Source: Pseudonocardia endophytica
Lineage (GTDB): Bacteria; Actinomycetota; Actinomycetes; Mycobacteriales; Pseudonocardiaceae
DNA: 64,000 nucleotides
Assembly: GCF_004339565.1 (NCBI RefSeq)
Contig: NZ_SMFZ01000001.1
Location: forward strand, 930,001 to 994,000
Direction of reading: 5' to 3'
The position numbers and the translations under genes are program-made. Positions 7,810 to 18,480 of the stretch are shown here, in pieces. Below the pieces are notes generated by a model, which saw nothing but the letters and a program-made list of their open reading frames with translations, made no database searches and had not been told where the DNA came from. Each line of letters opens with the position of its first letter. Positions within the stretch are counted from its first letter, which is position 1.

Positions 7810-10800
7810 TCAGCCCAGGCAGCCCGGTCCGAGGAGTGCCTTCAGGTCGCCCATCAGCGCCGACGTGCTGGTGACCTTCAGGTTGTCGGCCAGCTTCAGC
7901 GCCGTCGTCTTCGTGCCGTAGACGAGCGACAGGTGCACCTCGGACGTGCCGGGGTGGTGGGTCAGGACCTCCTTGAGCTTCGCGACCCGCTCCGGCGTGC
8001 ACTGGTCGGTCCGCAGGCTGACCCGGAACGGGACGCCCGCCTCCCCCGCCGCGAGCTCCGGCACCGCGAGGTCGTTCGCGATCAGGGACACCCGGTCGTC
8101 TCGCTTGTTCACCCGCGCCTTGACCAGCACGATCGCGTCCTCGGCCACGTCCACGCCGACGACCTGGTAGGCGCGCGGGAAGAACAGCACCTCGATGCCA
8201 CCGGCGAGGTCCTCGATCTGCGCCGACGCCCACGGCTCGCCGTTCTTGTTCACCCGGCGGTTCACGTTGGCGAGGATTCCGCCGACCGTGACCTGGGCAC
8301 CCTCGGCGATGCTGCCCTCGACGATGTCCGCGATCGAGGTGTCGGCCTTGGCCGCGAGCGCCTGCTCGACGCCGCGCAGCGGGTGCCCGGACACGTAGAG
8401 CCCGAGCATCTCCCGCTCCACGGCGAGCTGGTGCTTGGAGTCCCACTCCTCGGTCGGGACCTTCACGTCGAAGATGCCGCCCAGCGCGTCGTCGCCCCCG
8501 GAGTCCGCCGACCCGTCCATCGAGCCGAACAGGTCGAACTGGCCCATCGACGCGGCCTTCTTCGTGCTCATCACGGCGTCGATCGCCGCGTCGTGCACGA
8601 GCAGCAGGCCCTTGCGGGAGTGGCCGAGCGAGTCGAACGCCCCCGACTTGATCAGCGATTCGATGACCTTCTTGTTGCAGACCACCGCGTCGACCTTGCG
8701 CAGGAAGTCCGAGAAGTCGACGAAGTTGCCCTTCTCCCGCCGGGCCTCGACGATCGCGTCGACGACGTTGTTGCCGACGTTGCGGATGCCGCCCATGCCG
8801 AACCGGATGTCGTCGCCGACCGGCGCGAAGTTGCGGACCGAGTCGTTGACGTCCGGCGGCAGCACGGTGATGCCCATCCGGCGGCACTCGGCGAGGTAGA
8901 CGGCGGCCTTGTCCTTGTCGTCCCGGACGGACGTGAGCACGGCGGCCATGTACTCGGCCGGGTAGTTCGCCTTGAGGTAGGCCGTCCAGTACGAGACGAC
9001 GCCGTAGGCCGCGGAGTGCGCGCGGTTGAACGCGTAGTCGGAGAACGGCAGCAGGATGTCCCACAGCGTCTTGACCGCGTCCGCGGAGTAGCCGTTGTCC
9101 TTCATCCCCTGGGCGAAGGTGACGTACTCCTTGTCCAGGATCTCCTTCTTCTTCTTGCCCATCGCGCGGCGGAGCAGGTCCGCCTGGCCGAGCGTGTAGC
9201 CCGCCAGCACCTGCGCGATCGACATGACCTGTTCCTGGTAGACGATCAGGCCGAACGTCTCGCCGAGCACCTCCTTGAGCGGCTCCGCGAGCTCCGGGTG
9301 GATCGGCGTGACCTCCTGGCGGGCGTTCTTGCGGTCCGCGTAGTCGTTGTGCGCGTTGGCGCCCATCGGGCCGGGGCGGTACAGCGCGCCGACCGCGGAG
9401 ATGTGCTCGAACTCGCTGGGCGCCATGCGCCGCAGCAGGTCCCGCATCGGGCCGCCGTCCAGCTGGAACACGCCGAGCGTGTCGCCGCGGGACAGCAGCT
9501 CGTAGGTCGGCTTGTCGTCCAGCTCGAGGTGGTCGAGGTCGACGGCGGGCTTGCCGTTGAGCTCGATGTTCTCCAGCGCGTCGTCGAGGATCGTGAGGTT
9601 GCGCAGCCCCAGGAAGTCCATCTTGAGCAGCCCGATGGTCTCGCAGGCGCCCATGTCGAACTGCGTGATGATCGCGCCGTCGGCCTCGCGGCGCTGGATC
9701 GGGATGACGTCGAGCAGCGGCGTGCTCGACATGATCACGCCGGCGGCGTGCACGCCCCACTGGCGCTTCAGGCCCTCCAGGCCCAGCGCCGTGTCCATGA
9801 TCTCCTTGACCTGCGGGTCGGTCTCGTAGAGCGAGCGGACCTCGGTCGCCTCGGAGTGCCGCTTGTGCGACGGGTCGAACACCCCGGACAGCGGGATGTC
9901 CTTGCCCATCACGGCGGGCGGCATCGCCTTGGTGATCCGGTCGGCCACCGAGTAGCCGGGCTGGCCGTAGAGCACCCGCGCCGAGTCCTTGATCGCGGCC
10001 TTCGCCTTGATCGTGGAGTAGGTGATGATCTGGGCGATCCGGTCCTCGCCGTACTTCTCCGTGGTGTACCGGATCATCTCGCCGCGACGACGCTCGTCGA
10101 AGTCCATGTCGATGTCGGGCATGGAGATGCGGTCCGGGTTGAGGAACCGCTCGAAGATCAGCTTGTGCCGGATCGGGTCCAGGTCCGTGATGCCCAGGAC
10201 GTACGCGACGAGCGAGCCTGCGGCCGATCCGCGGCCGGGCCCGCACCGGATGCCCACGGACTTCGCGTGCTGGATGAGGTCCGCGGTGACCAGGAAGTAC
10301 CCCGGGTATCCCATCTTGATGATGACGCCGACCTCGTAGTCGGCCTGGCGCCGGTACTGCTCGGTGATGCCGTTCGGGAAACGCATGTGCATCCCCCGCT
10401 CGACCTCCTTGATCAGCCAGGACTCCTCGGTCTCGCCCTCGGGCACCGGGGCCTTCGGCTGGAGGTCCTGGCCGGTCTTGAAGTCGATGTTCACGCGCTC
10501 GGCGATGGCCAGCGTGTTGTCACACGCCTCCGGGTGCAGCGGGTCCCAGAGCTCGCGCATCTCCTTGGCGGACTTGAGGTAGAAGTCCTGCGCGTCGAAC
10601 TTGAAGCGGTTCGGGTCCGACATGGTCTTCCCGGTCTGCACGCACAGGAGCACCTCGTGCGCCTTCGTGTCGTCCGGGTAGGTGTAGTGCAGGTCGTTCG
10701 TGGCCAGGCCGGGGAGATCGAGCTTCTTCTTCAGCGCGAACAGGTCCTCCTGGACCCGCTTCTCGATGTCGATCCCGTGGTCCATCAGCTCGCAGAAGAA

Positions 10801-11367
10801 GTTGTCGCGCCCGAAGATGTCCCGGTAGTCCGACGCGGCCTGGCAGGCGCCGTCGAAGTCGTTCTGTTGGAGCAGGCGGGCGACCTCACCGGACGGGCAG
10901 CCGGTGGTCGCGATGATCCCCTTGCCGTACTGCTCGAGCAGCTCACGGTCCATACGCGGCTTGTAGTAGTACCCCTCGAGGCTGGCCAGCGAGGAGAGCC
11001 GGAAGAGGTTGTGCATCCCCGCCGTGTTCTCCGCGAGCAGCGTCATGTGGGTGTACATGAGGTCCGGGTTGTCCGACCCGGCGCCGACGGAGGCGCGCTT
11101 GCGCTCGTGGCGCGACCCCGGCGCGAGGTAACCCTCCATGCCGATGATCGGCTTGATCCCGGCCGCGGTCGCCTTCCGGTGGAACTCGTAGGCCCCGTAG
11201 ACGTTCCCGTGGTCGGTCATCGCGATCGCGCTCTGGCCGTTCTTCTGCGCCTCGGAGAACAGGTCGTCCAGACGCGCCGCGCCGTCGAGCATGGAGAACT
11301 CGGTGTGCGTGTGCAGGTGGACGAACGAGTCGGTACCGACGCCTGCTCCGTTGCTGCCAGCGGCCAT
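7810..11367 (-). CDS. dnaE: DNA polymerase III alpha subunit, replicative type
   Basis: The 1185-residue catalytic subunit of the chromosomal replicase has an N-terminal PHP domain ([15 protein letters not shown]), a polymerase core with the metal-binding PDIDMDF motif near residue 419 and the third Asp in LLKMDFLGL, a helix-hairpin-helix/OB region ([19 protein letters not shown]), and a sliding-clamp motif QFDLF near residue 940. Length and PHP histidines match DnaE1 of actinobacteria rather than the shorter mutagenic DnaE2. ATG 11367 follows AAGGAGG. It is transcribed alone and ends against the hairpin at 7777-7801. Confidence 0.98.
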   Translation of the reverse strand: MAAGSNGAGVGTDSFVHLHTHTEFSMLDGAARLDDLFSEAQKNGQSAIAMTDHGNVYGAYEFHRKATAAGIKPIIGMEGYLAPGSRHERKRASVGAGSDNPDLMYTHMTLLAENTAGMHNLFRLSSLASLEGYYYKPRMDRELLEQYGKGIIATTGCPSGEVARLLQQNDFDGACQAASDYRDIFGRDNFFCELMDHGIDIEKRVQEDLFALKKKLDLPGLATNDLHYTYPDDTKAHEVLLCVQTGKTMSDPNRFKFDAQDFYLKSAKEMRELWDPLHPEACDNTLAIAERVNIDFKTGQDLQPKAPVPEGETEESWLIKEVERGMHMRFPNGITEQYRRQADYEVGVIIKMGYPGYFLVTADLIQHAKSVGIRCGPGRGSAAGSLVAYVLGITDLDPIRHKLIFERFLNPDRISMPDIDMDFDERRRGEMIRYTTEKYGEDRIAQIITYSTIKAKAAIKDSARVLYGQPGYSVADRITKAMPPAVMGKDIPLSGVFDPSHKRHSEATEVRSLYETDPQVKEIMDTALGLEGLKRQWGVHAAGVIMSSTPLLDVIPIQRREADGAIITQFDMGACETIGLLKMDFLGLRNLTILDDALENIELNGKPAVDLDHLELDDKPTYELLSRGDTLGVFQLDGGPMRDLLRRMAPSEFEHISAVGALYRPGPMGANAHNDYADRKNARQEVTPIHPELAEPLKEVLGETFGLIVYQEQVMSIAQVLAGYTLGQADLLRRAMGKKKKEILDKEYVTFAQGMKDNGYSADAVKTLWDILLPFSDYAFNRAHSAAYGVVSYWTAYLKANYPAEYMAAVLTSVRDDKDKAAVYLAECRRMGITVLPPDVNDSVRNFAPVGDDIRFGMGGIRNVGNNVVDAIVEARREKGNFVDFSDFLRKVDAVVCNKKVIESLIKSGAFDSLGHSRKGLLLVHDAAIDAVMSTKKAASMGQFDLFGSMDGSADSGGDDALGGIFDVKVPTEEWDSKHQLAVEREMLGLYVSGHPLRGVEQALAAKADTSIADIVEGSIAEGAQVTVGGILANVNRRVNKNGEPWASAQIEDLAGGIEVLFFPRAYQVVGVDVAEDAIVLVKARVNKRDDRVSLIANDLAVPELAAGEAGVPFRVSLRTDQCTPERVAKLKEVLTHHPGTSEVHLSLVYGTKTTALKLADNLKVTSTSALMGDLKALLGPGCLG

Positions 11368-11746
11368 GTGTGCGCAGGCCTCCTTCCCCGCGCCCTGGGA
11401 CGGCGCGTCATGCGGTACGCCGAGGACGTGCCCGGCCCTGCGGACGGTCGTGGCGTGTCGCGTGCGCGGCCCTCACGGACCGGCCGCCACGGTGGGGTTC
11501 CCTCCGGAAGGGTCGGGCGATGTCGGCGTGGGCCCAGACTAGTCGCGGGCACCGACAGTTCCGACGAGGCGGCGGGCCGATCGGCGAACCCGCAGCTCAG
11601 CCACGAGAACGGTGTGTCGGGTAACGCGGCGGCCCCGGACCGCGAGAGCTGATCACATTCTCGGCCCGTCACTGCGGGCCTCGACCCGGGGACGGACAGT
11701 GGGCAGACGCCGCGGCACCAGCACGATCGACAGCAGCGGGAACGCG
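11368..11746. other. Spacer between dnaE and a divergent membrane-anchored protein gene
   Basis: This 379-bp region carries the dnaE ribosome site on the minus strand and presumably the promoters of both genes. I see no convincing -35/-10 pair, repeat or RNA gene. The downstream plus-strand frame is open from 11612, so part of this stretch could be coding if an upstream start such as GTG 11698 is used. Confidence 0.5.
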
Positions 11747-12439
11747 GTGGAGTTCACCAGCCCGATCCCGGTGCAGCGCCCGGGCGGCGGGGCGCGGCCG
11801 GAGAAGCCGAAGAAGTCCCGCAGCGCCGCAGTGATCGCCGTGTTGTCGCTGCTCACGGCCTTGCTCACGCTCGCGACCGGCTACCTCGGCTACCAGACCG
11901 CGACGATCACCCGGGACAAGGAGGCCGCGGCCGCCCAGAGCAGCGGGCAGGTCGGGAGCCTCCAGCAGCAGATCACGGCGTTGAAGCAGGAGAACGACGG
12001 CCTGCGCTCGCAGCTGGGCATGCCGCCGACCTCGGCCACGAGCGGTGGCGCGGCCGTCGCCGGGACCGAACGGCACACCGGGCAGGTCACGTTCGTCCTC
12101 GGGCCGGGCATCGACGCCGACGCGCCGGCGTCCGACCCGAAGTGGGGCATCGACAGCGGCGGCTCGGGGGCCGACCTGTTCCTGAGCTCGAGCGGGTCGA
12201 TCGACGTCAGCTCCGGCTCCGAGTCGGTCTACCTGGCCCAGCAACGTCCCGACTACGCGACGTGCAGCCAGAACACGACGTACCGCTCGAAGGACATCGA
12301 CCGTGGGCTCGCGCTGCCCGGCGCGTCGTTCTGCCTGAGGACCGGCGAGGACCGCTACGCGGGCGTGACGATCCTGGCGAACGGCAACGAGCAGGCCACC
12401 CTGCAGATCACCACCTGGGAGAAGGACCCCACGAACTGA
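11747..12439 (+). CDS. Single-pass membrane protein with coiled coil, unknown function
   Basis: The protein is about 230 residues from GTG 11747. It has a short basic cytoplasmic head (ARPEKPKKSRS), one membrane segment (AAVIAVLSLLTALLTLATGYLGY), a coiled coil rich in Gln/Glu (GSLQQQITALKQENDGLRSQL) and an extracytoplasmic domain with two cysteines (YATCSQ and SFCLRTGE) that could form a disulfide. It ends with VTILANGNEQATLQITTWEKD. I do not recognise the family. The start is uncertain: GTG 11698 has a better purine stretch (GGGGACGG) and ATG 11612 is also in frame. Its stop is one base from the stop of the convergent glycosyltransferase. Confidence 0.7.
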   Translation: MEFTSPIPVQRPGGGARPEKPKKSRSAAVIAVLSLLTALLTLATGYLGYQTATITRDKEAAAAQSSGQVGSLQQQITALKQENDGLRSQLGMPPTSATSGGAAVAGTERHTGQVTFVLGPGIDADAPASDPKWGIDSGGSGADLFLSSSGSIDVSSGSESVYLAQQRPDYATCSQNTTYRSKDIDRGLALPGASFCLRTGEDRYAGVTILANGNEQATLQITTWEKDPTN

Positions 12440-12440
12440 C

Positions 12441-13640
12441 TCAGGCCGCGATCGGCTCGGTGCGCTCCGCCGGGGTCCAGGTGACCCGGGTACCGGCGCG
12501 TCGCACGCCCGCGTACACGTCCTCGAACGCGTCCAGCGTCCCGTCCAGGGCGTGCCGCGCGACCATCTCCCGGCTGGCCGCACCCATCCGCGCACGGGCC
12601 GAGGGGTCGTCGAGCAGCCGGTTGAGCGCCCCGGCGAGCCCGGAGACGTCACCGGGCCGGTACAGCAGGCCGTTGTGCCAGGGGCGGACGAGATGCGGCA
12701 GCGCGACGGCGTCCGCCGCCACCACCGGCCGTCCCGCCGCCATCGCCTCGAGCGTGACCAGGCTCTGCAGCTCCGCGACGCCCGGCATGCAGAACACGGA
12801 CGACCGGCGATAGGCCTCGACGAGCTCGTCGTCGTCCACCGTGCCGCGGAACCGGACCCGGGAGGCCTGCCCGAGGTCGCGGGCCAGGTCGGTCCAGCCC
12901 TGACGGCGCGTGCCGTCCCCGACGATCTCCAGCCGGGCCCGGCCGGGCACCAGGGCGAACGCGCGGATCAGCTCGTCGACGCGCTTCTCCCGCTCGAGAC
13001 GGCCGACGAACAGCACGGTCGGCTCCGGGTCGGGCTCGCCCGCTCCCCCGAACCGCCCGAGATCGATGCCGCAGGACACCGCGCTCGCGGACAGGCCGGT
13101 GCGGGAGACCAGCAGGTCGACGGCCCGCGGCGTCGGCGCCGTGACGGCGTCCGCGGCGCGGTAGACACGACCCAGGTCCCGCCACGCCCACCCGGTCACC
13201 CGTTCGGCGAGCGCGTCCGGCACTCGGGCGTGCTCGAGCAGGTTCTCCGGCATGAAGTGGTTCGTCGCGACCGTCGGGTACCCGGCGCCGGACGCGGCTG
13301 CGAGCAGGCCGCGACCGACCGGGAAGTGCGACTGCACGTGCACGACGTCCGGGCGCACGTCGCGCAGCACGCGCTCGGTCCCGGCGGCGGCGATGCCCGG
13401 CATGGTGAACCGGAACCGGTCCTGGCCCGGCACCCGGTACGACGGCAGCCGGTGCACCGACGGACGCCCGTCGACGGGGACCGGCGCCGATGCCGGGCCG
13501 GTGGACGACGGCGCGACCACGTGCACGTCGTGCCCCCGCCCGGCGAGCCCGGACGCGAACCGTTCGGTGAAGCGGGCGGCGCCGTTCACGTCCGGCGGAT
13601 AGGTGTCGGCGGCGATCAGGATGCGCAGCGGACGGCTCAC
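12441..13640 (-). CDS. GT4-family glycosyltransferase
   Basis: The 399-residue protein has the GT-B fold of family 4 enzymes: an N-terminal Rossmann half with ILIAADTYPPDVNGAARF and VVHVQSHFPVGRG, and a C-terminal half with TVLFVGRLEREKRVDEL, then ELQSLVTLEAMAAGRPVV, which carries the E-x7-E nucleotide-sugar motif. Such enzymes transfer mannose or a similar sugar to a lipid (PimB-like) or glycan acceptor at the membrane. The acceptor is not deducible. The start is GTG 13640, overlapping the DMT-transporter stop by four bases, so it is the last gene of a three-gene operon. Confidence 0.88.
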   Translation of the reverse strand: MSRPLRILIAADTYPPDVNGAARFTERFASGLAGRGHDVHVVAPSSTGPASAPVPVDGRPSVHRLPSYRVPGQDRFRFTMPGIAAAGTERVLRDVRPDVVHVQSHFPVGRGLLAAASGAGYPTVATNHFMPENLLEHARVPDALAERVTGWAWRDLGRVYRAADAVTAPTPRAVDLLVSRTGLSASAVSCGIDLGRFGGAGEPDPEPTVLFVGRLEREKRVDELIRAFALVPGRARLEIVGDGTRRQGWTDLARDLGQASRVRFRGTVDDDELVEAYRRSSVFCMPGVAELQSLVTLEAMAAGRPVVAADAVALPHLVRPWHNGLLYRPGDVSGLAGALNRLLDDPSARARMGAASREMVARHALDGTLDAFEDVYAGVRRAGTRVTWTPAERTEPIAA

Positions 13641-14626
13641 GGTCGTCTCCAAGGGAACGGGCGCCGGGGTCGGCGCGGATCGGTGTGCGGGGTCGTGTGG
13701 GGCGGGATCGGGTCGGTCGGTGCGGCGGTGTGCGGGAGCGGACGGCCCGCCGTGTCCCTGGCGACGACGTCCGGGTGGTGGCGGGCGAGCAGCAGCACAC
13801 CGGCCACGGCGAGCAGACCTCCGGCGACGGCGACGACCACGTCGGCCGGTCCGGTCGCGATCCGCTCGTCGAGGGCCAGCGCGCCGACGCCCACGGCGGC
13901 GATCGGGTCCACGACCGTCAGGCACGCCACGACCAGTGACGGCGGGCCGCTGCGGAACGCGGCCTGGACTCCGACGCCGCCCGCGGCCAGCGCGAGCAGA
14001 CCGACCAGCACGAGCCAGACCAGCGACGCGTCCGCACCCCGGGCGACGATCTCGACGCCGGCCCGCAGGACGGCCGAGACCAGCCCGAACGCGATGGCGG
14101 CCGGGACCGCTCTGGCCAGACAGCGGGCGGTCCCGGACGTGCGCAGCCGGGCGGGCACGACGTGGTCGGGCAGCACGGACAGGGCGGCGAGCGCGAGGGC
14201 GGGCAGCGCGACGAGCAGGACCACCGTCAGCACCCGGGACGGATCGGCGGGCGGCCGCGGCAGGCCGGCGGCGGCCGTCGTCGCGAGCGTGAACAGCCCG
14301 ACGCCGCCGACCACCCCCGCCACGGCGCACGCGATCGCGGTGACGTTCCCGGATCGGCCACCGACCCGTCGCTCGAACAGGACACCGAGCGGGACGGCCA
14401 GCACTCCGAGCGGCTGGACGACGGCCAACGGCGCGAGGGCGAGTGCCGTCGCGTGCCCGGTGGCACCGGCTCCCGCGGCGATCCCGCCGGTCCACCACCG
14501 CCTGGTCCGGAACGCACGGGCCGTGCCGTGGCGCCGGACCGCGTCGTGCTGCAGGACCGCGGCCGCCGCGAAGCATCCGGACGCCGTGACCGCGAGGACG
14601 ACGGCGACCGCCACGAGGCCGTTCAC
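13637..14626 (-). CDS. DMT/EamA-like membrane transporter
   Basis: The 329-residue protein has about nine or ten hydrophobic segments. It opens GLVAVAVVLAVTASGCFAAAAVLQH and holds ALAPLAVVQPLGVLAVPLGV, the pattern of the DMT family of actinobacterial magnesium- or metabolite-exporter-like proteins. The C-terminus is a Pro/Arg/His-rich tail. The start is GTG 14626, overlapping the DUF998 stop by four bases; the stop overlaps the glycosyltransferase start likewise. Its place next to a lipid-type glycosyltransferase suggests a role in moving a lipid or sugar precursor, which is only inference. Confidence 0.75.
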   Translation of the reverse strand: MNGLVAVAVVLAVTASGCFAAAAVLQHDAVRRHGTARAFRTRRWWTGGIAAGAGATGHATALALAPLAVVQPLGVLAVPLGVLFERRVGGRSGNVTAIACAVAGVVGGVGLFTLATTAAAGLPRPPADPSRVLTVVLLVALPALALAALSVLPDHVVPARLRTSGTARCLARAVPAAIAFGLVSAVLRAGVEIVARGADASLVWLVLVGLLALAAGGVGVQAAFRSGPPSLVVACLTVVDPIAAVGVGALALDERIATGPADVVVAVAGGLLAVAGVLLLARHHPDVVARDTAGRPLPHTAAPTDPIPPHTTPHTDPRRPRRPFPWRRP

Positions 14627-15255
14627 GCCGTGCGCCCGGTAGCTGGACCGACCGGCGATGCCGGGGTGGCCAGGAGAGGCGGCGGGGCGGCGGGTGCCGG
14701 AGCTGCGAACACGATCAGCAGGGCGAGCAGCGCGACGTACGCGACGCGCTCGACGAGCCCGAGCCACGGGAAGACGTCGGCTCCCGCGAGCACGTGCGGG
14801 GCGTGCGCCAGCAGGAACGCCCCCGCGGCGACCGCGGCGGCGACCGAGGCGGCCAGCAGCGGAACTCTGCGGGAACCCGCGGACCGCGCGCCGACCACGC
14901 CGGCGAGCGGCGGCAGCGCGAACACCAGTGCCCCGGCCCAGCGGTGCACGAGAGCGGACACGTCCGCGGGCTGGCCGGGCAGGTTCGTCGGGAACACGGC
15001 GACCAGCAGCACGGCGGCGGCCCACAGGAGCAGCAGCCGACGGGCCGTCGCGCTCAGGGACACCGCGCCCGCGAGCCCGGCCGCGATCAGTCCGGCCGCG
15101 GCCAGACCGAGCAGCGCGGCGCCGTCCTGCAGGACGACGTAGTCGCTGATCGTCTGCGTGACCGGGTCCACCGTCCCGGTGCCCACGACGTGCAGCACCA
15201 CGACCGCCACGGCCACGACCGCGACCCCCACCCAGGCGACTCCCCGTCCGACCAT
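14623..15255 (-). CDS. DUF998 membrane protein
   Basis: The 210-residue protein starts at ATG 15255 and has about six membrane segments. The conserved DUF998 pattern is visible at TVDPVTQTISDYVVLQDG followed by a Gly/Ala membrane helix, and at NLPGQPADVSALVHRWAG. The function of the family is unknown. It is first in an operon with the DMT transporter and the glycosyltransferase. It is divergent from the HAD hydrolase across 116 bp. Confidence 0.8.
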   Translation of the reverse strand: MVGRGVAWVGVAVVAVAVVVLHVVGTGTVDPVTQTISDYVVLQDGAALLGLAAAGLIAAGLAGAVSLSATARRLLLLWAAAVLLVAVFPTNLPGQPADVSALVHRWAGALVFALPPLAGVVGARSAGSRRVPLLAASVAAAVAAGAFLLAHAPHVLAGADVFPWLGLVERVAYVALLALLIVFAAPAPAAPPPLLATPASPVGPATGRTA

Positions 15256-15371
15256 GGTCAGAGCCTCGCGGCGGAGGCTGTCCGGTTCGTCCGGGAGCAA
15301 CCCCCTACCGACCCCGGGATCGTCCCCCGGTGATCTCGGGGTGCCCCTGCGCGCGGCTACGGTGGTGATCG

Positions 15372-16019
15372 ATGTCCTCCCCCACCGCAACGACCGTCGT
15401 GTTCGATCTCGGCGAGGTGCTCGTCCCGTCCGAGGGCCTGACCCGGATGTTGGCCACCGAGCTCGGGGTGTCCGAGGCGGACGCCGGGCGCGCCTACTGG
15501 GCGCACCGCGTCCCGCACGACCGCGGGGAACCACCGATGAGGTACTGGACGGCCGTGTTCGGCGACCTCGGGCTGCCGGCGGACCCCGGACTGATGGAGC
15601 GGGTCGAGGCGCTCGACTCGGCGCGGTGGGCGACGCTGCCGAGCGCGTCCACGATGCTGATCGCGGAGCTGGCGCGGGCGAAGGTGCGGATGGCGCTGCT
15701 GTCCAACGCACCGCGAGGGCTCGCCGCGGCCGTGCGCGCGTCGGCGTGGAGCAGCCCGTTCGACCGTCTGCTGTTCTCCGCCGACGTCGGGGTGTCCAAG
15801 CCGTCGCCGGACATCTACCGCCGCGCCGACCTGGAGTTCCGGACCCGGCCCGAGGACGTCGTGTTCTTCGACGACCGGGCGGACAACGTCCGTGCCGCCC
15901 GCGCCCACGGGTGGGACGCCCACATCTGGCGCGGCATCCCGTCGGCGATGGAGACGCTGCGCGCCCGCGGCCTGTCCCTCGCCGCCCGCGGTATCCCGCC
16001 CGCCACCGAGCCGGGCTGA
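15372..16019 (+). CDS. HAD-superfamily hydrolase
   Basis: The 215-residue protein has HAD motif I as FDLGEVL (nucleophile Asp; the usual second Asp is Gly, as in the epoxide-hydrolase N-terminal-like branch), motif II in ALLSNAPRG, motif III Lys in GVSKPSPDIYRRA, and motif IV in VVFFDDRADNV. Replacement of the second Asp of motif I casts some doubt on ordinary phosphatase chemistry, but this variant is common in the branch. The substrate is unknown. It stands alone. Confidence 0.88.
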   Translation: MSSPTATTVVFDLGEVLVPSEGLTRMLATELGVSEADAGRAYWAHRVPHDRGEPPMRYWTAVFGDLGLPADPGLMERVEALDSARWATLPSASTMLIAELARAKVRMALLSNAPRGLAAAVRASAWSSPFDRLLFSADVGVSKPSPDIYRRADLEFRTRPEDVVFFDDRADNVRAARAHGWDAHIWRGIPSAMETLRARGLSLAARGIPPATEPG

Positions 16020-16103
16020 GTTCCGCTCCGGGGCGTCGGCCCGCCGGGCGGCCGGTCCCGTGGCGTCCGCAGGGTCGGCGGCCGGGGCGGGCGGCCGTGA
16101 GGG

Positions 16104-16784
16104 TCAGGGGCCCGGAGCCGGTGGGACGGGGCCGTCGTCGGGGAGCGGGTCGGCGGCGGTGCGCTGCTCGGGCAGGAGGGGCGCCAGGGCCAGGTCCCGG
16201 GTGCGCGTGCCGGCGGGCGCGGCCTGGACGGCGCGGACCGACGGGTCGGCGGACAGGGCGTCCAGGCGGGCGCGGTCGGCGCGGACGACGAGGGCGAGCA
16301 CGTAGCGGCAGGACGGGTCGTCGTAGGCACGGCGCTCGGCGGCGGCGACGTCATGCCGGCGTCCGGTGAGGCGGGTCGCGTCCGCGGACGCGGCGAACGC
16401 GGCCCGGTCGCGGGCCACCCGGAGCGCGCCGGGCAGGGGGCCGGTGACCGGCTCGAAGCGCAGGGCCGTCTGCACCCGCGGGATCGGGATGCGGAAGACC
16501 GCCGTCTCCACGGGCGTCGGACCGGCCAGTGCCGTGGCGGCGTCGAGGTCGAGCTGCGCGGTGGGCTGCACGAGCGCGAGGACGGTCTGACCGGGCGGCG
16601 GGAGCTGCCGCGCCAGATCGGCGCGGTACTCCCGGACGGACTGGCCGGGGTCGGGTCCGAGCCGGACCGAGCCGCCCGCGTCCTGCGCCGACGGGTCTCC
16701 GCCCTCGCGGCCCGCCACCCACGCGACCACCACCACGACGACGGCGATCCCGGCCAGCACCAGCCACCGGGCCCGGCTCGTCAC
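16104..16784 (-). CDS. Membrane-anchored secreted protein of unknown function
   Basis: The 226-residue protein starts at GTG 16784 after GGAGGGAGC. One N-terminal membrane segment (ARWLVLAGIAVVVVVVAWVAG) is followed by an extracytoplasmic domain rich in Ala/Arg/Pro without a recognised fold and with a Pro-rich end. It has a single cysteine. It lies downstream of rluD on the same strand after a 165-bp gap in which I see no gene or clear signal. Confidence 0.65.
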   Translation of the reverse strand: MTSRARWLVLAGIAVVVVVVAWVAGREGGDPSAQDAGGSVRLGPDPGQSVREYRADLARQLPPPGQTVLALVQPTAQLDLDAATALAGPTPVETAVFRIPIPRVQTALRFEPVTGPLPGALRVARDRAAFAASADATRLTGRRHDVAAAERRAYDDPSCRYVLALVVRADRARLDALSADPSVRAVQAAPAGTRTRDLALAPLLPEQRTAADPLPDDGPVPPAPGP

Positions 16785-16949
16785 CGTGGCGCTCCCTCCG
16801 GGCCGGACATCCGCGCGGAGCCGCCCGCTCCGGCGCCGCTGCGCTGCCGCGGGCGCCGACCCGTCCCGACGACGGCGTCCCGTCCGGACGGCGGCGCGCC
16901 GCCGGGCCGCTCCGCCAGCGCGATCCCGCCTGCCGCTGGCACGACCCCG

Positions 16950-17891
16950 TCAGTCACGCAGGATGTCCAGCGCCGCGGCGAGGTCGTCCGGGTGCGGGCT
17001 GACGAACTCCACGTACCGGCCGTCCGCCGGGTGCTCGAAACCGAGACGGTGTGCGTGCAGCCACTGCCTGCTCAGTCCGACGCGCGCGGCGAGCGTCGGG
17101 TCCGCTCCGTACGTCAGGTCCCCGACGCACGGGTGGCGCATCGCCGAGAAGTGCACGCGGATCTGGTGCGTACGGCCGGTCTCCAGGTGCACGTCGAGGA
17201 GGCTGGCCGCGCGGAACGCCTCCATCGTGTCGTAGTGCGTGACGCTCGGGCGCCCGCCCTGGACGACGGCGAAGCGGTAGTCGTGGCGCGGGTGCCGGTC
17301 GATCGGGGCGTCGATCGTCCCGGACGACGGGTCCGGATGCCCCTGCACGACGGCGTGGTAGCGCTTGTCCACGGTCCGGTCCCGGAACGCCTGCTTGAGC
17401 ACGGTGTAGGCGCGCTCGGACTTGGCCACGACCATCACGCCGGTCGTCCCGGCGTCGAGGCGGTGCACGATCCCCTGTCGCTCGGCCGCACCGGACGTCG
17501 ACAGCCGCTCCCCGAGCGCGGCCAGACCGCCGGTGACGGTCGGCCCCTCCCAGCCGGGGCTCGGGTGCGCGGCCACGCCGACCGGCTTGTCCACGACGAC
17601 GATGTCCTCGTCGGAGTGCAGGATCCCGAGCCCGGCCACGACCTCGACCGGCCCGTCGATCCCGGTGCCCTTTGCACCCGCCCCGGCCGCGTCCGGCAGC
17701 TCGATCTCCAGCCACGCGCCGCCGGGGAGCCGGTCGGACTTCCCGGCCGGGCGCCCGTCGAGCGCGACCCGGCCGTCCTCCGCCAGGCCCGCGACGACCG
17801 TGCGGGACAGCCCGAGCAGACGGGACAGACCGGCGTCGATGCGCATCCCGTCCAGCCCGTCCGGGACCGGCATCTGCCGTACCTCACCCAC
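16950..17891 (-). CDS. rluD: RluA/RluD-family 23S rRNA pseudouridine synthase
   Basis: The 313-residue protein has an N-terminal S4-like RNA-binding region ([21 protein letters not shown]) and a catalytic domain with the signature [18 protein letters not shown], catalytic Asp146. [17 protein letters not shown] is the second family motif. Members isomerise uridines in helix 69 of 23S rRNA; the exact site cannot be assigned here, so RluD is a family-level name. It overlaps the upstream lspA gene by eight bases, a pairing conserved in many bacteria. Confidence 0.93.
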   Translation of the reverse strand: MGEVRQMPVPDGLDGMRIDAGLSRLLGLSRTVVAGLAEDGRVALDGRPAGKSDRLPGGAWLEIELPDAAGAGAKGTGIDGPVEVVAGLGILHSDEDIVVVDKPVGVAAHPSPGWEGPTVTGGLAALGERLSTSGAAERQGIVHRLDAGTTGVMVVAKSERAYTVLKQAFRDRTVDKRYHAVVQGHPDPSSGTIDAPIDRHPRHDYRFAVVQGGRPSVTHYDTMEAFRAASLLDVHLETGRTHQIRVHFSAMRHPCVGDLTYGADPTLAARVGLSRQWLHAHRLGFEHPADGRYVEFVSPHPDDLAAALDILRD

Positions 17892-18456
17892 CGGCCGGCT
17901 CCTCCGACGACCCCGACGACTTCGCCGAGCGGGACGAGCGCGTCCGGGTGCCGTCGATCTCCACGCCGCGCAGCGTCATCACCACGAGCAGGATCCCGCC
18001 GCAGACGATCCCGGAGTCGGCCGCGTTGAAGACCGGCCAGACGCTCCCGTCCGTCGCGAACAGCGACACCATGTCCACCACGTGCCCCTGTAGCGGCCCT
18101 GGAGCGCGGAACACCCGGTCGGTGAGGTTGCCCAGCGCGCCGCCGAGCACCAGCCCGAGCCCGATCGCCCATCCCGGCGAGGCGAGCCGTCGCGCGATCC
18201 GCACGATCACCCCGACGACGACGAGTGCGACGAGCGTCAGCACCCACGTGTAGCCGGTGGCCATGGAGAACGCGGCACCCGGGTTGCGCAGCAGGACGAG
18301 GTTGACCGCGCCGCCGAGCAGCGCGACCGGCGGGCGGTCCTCCAGCGTCGCCACGGCCAGCGTCTTGGTCAGCACGTCCAGGAGGTACACCCCGGCCGCG
18401 ATCCCGGCGAGCAGGACGATGCGTCGCCGCGCGGGCGGGTCGGGTGCGTCGCTCAC
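17884..18456 (-). CDS. lspA: Lipoprotein signal peptidase II
   Basis: The 190-residue protein has four membrane segments and the two aspartic-protease motifs GNLTDR (Asp113) and FNAADSGI (Asp147). It removes signal peptides from diacylated prolipoproteins at the outer face of the membrane. One lipoprotein substrate candidate is encoded in the window at 59402. The last 30 residues are hydrophilic and Ser/Arg-rich. It shares an operon with rluD. Three copies of a 35-bp repeat lie immediately upstream. Confidence 0.96.
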   Translation of the reverse strand: MSDAPDPPARRRIVLLAGIAAGVYLLDVLTKTLAVATLEDRPPVALLGGAVNLVLLRNPGAAFSMATGYTWVLTLVALVVVGVIVRIARRLASPGWAIGLGLVLGGALGNLTDRVFRAPGPLQGHVVDMVSLFATDGSVWPVFNAADSGIVCGGILLVVMTLRGVEIDGTRTRSSRSAKSSGSSEEPAGG

Positions 18457-18480
18457 CCCCCGATTATGCGCGGTGACGAC

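Noticed and set aside
7933..11652. Long plus-strand open frame antisense to dnaE
   Set aside because: Same reason: Arg/Asp/Val-rich shadow of a well-identified gene with no domain of its own.
12437..12443. Terminator between the convergent genes ending at 12439 and 12441
   Set aside because: The two stop codons are one base apart and I see no hairpin at the junction.
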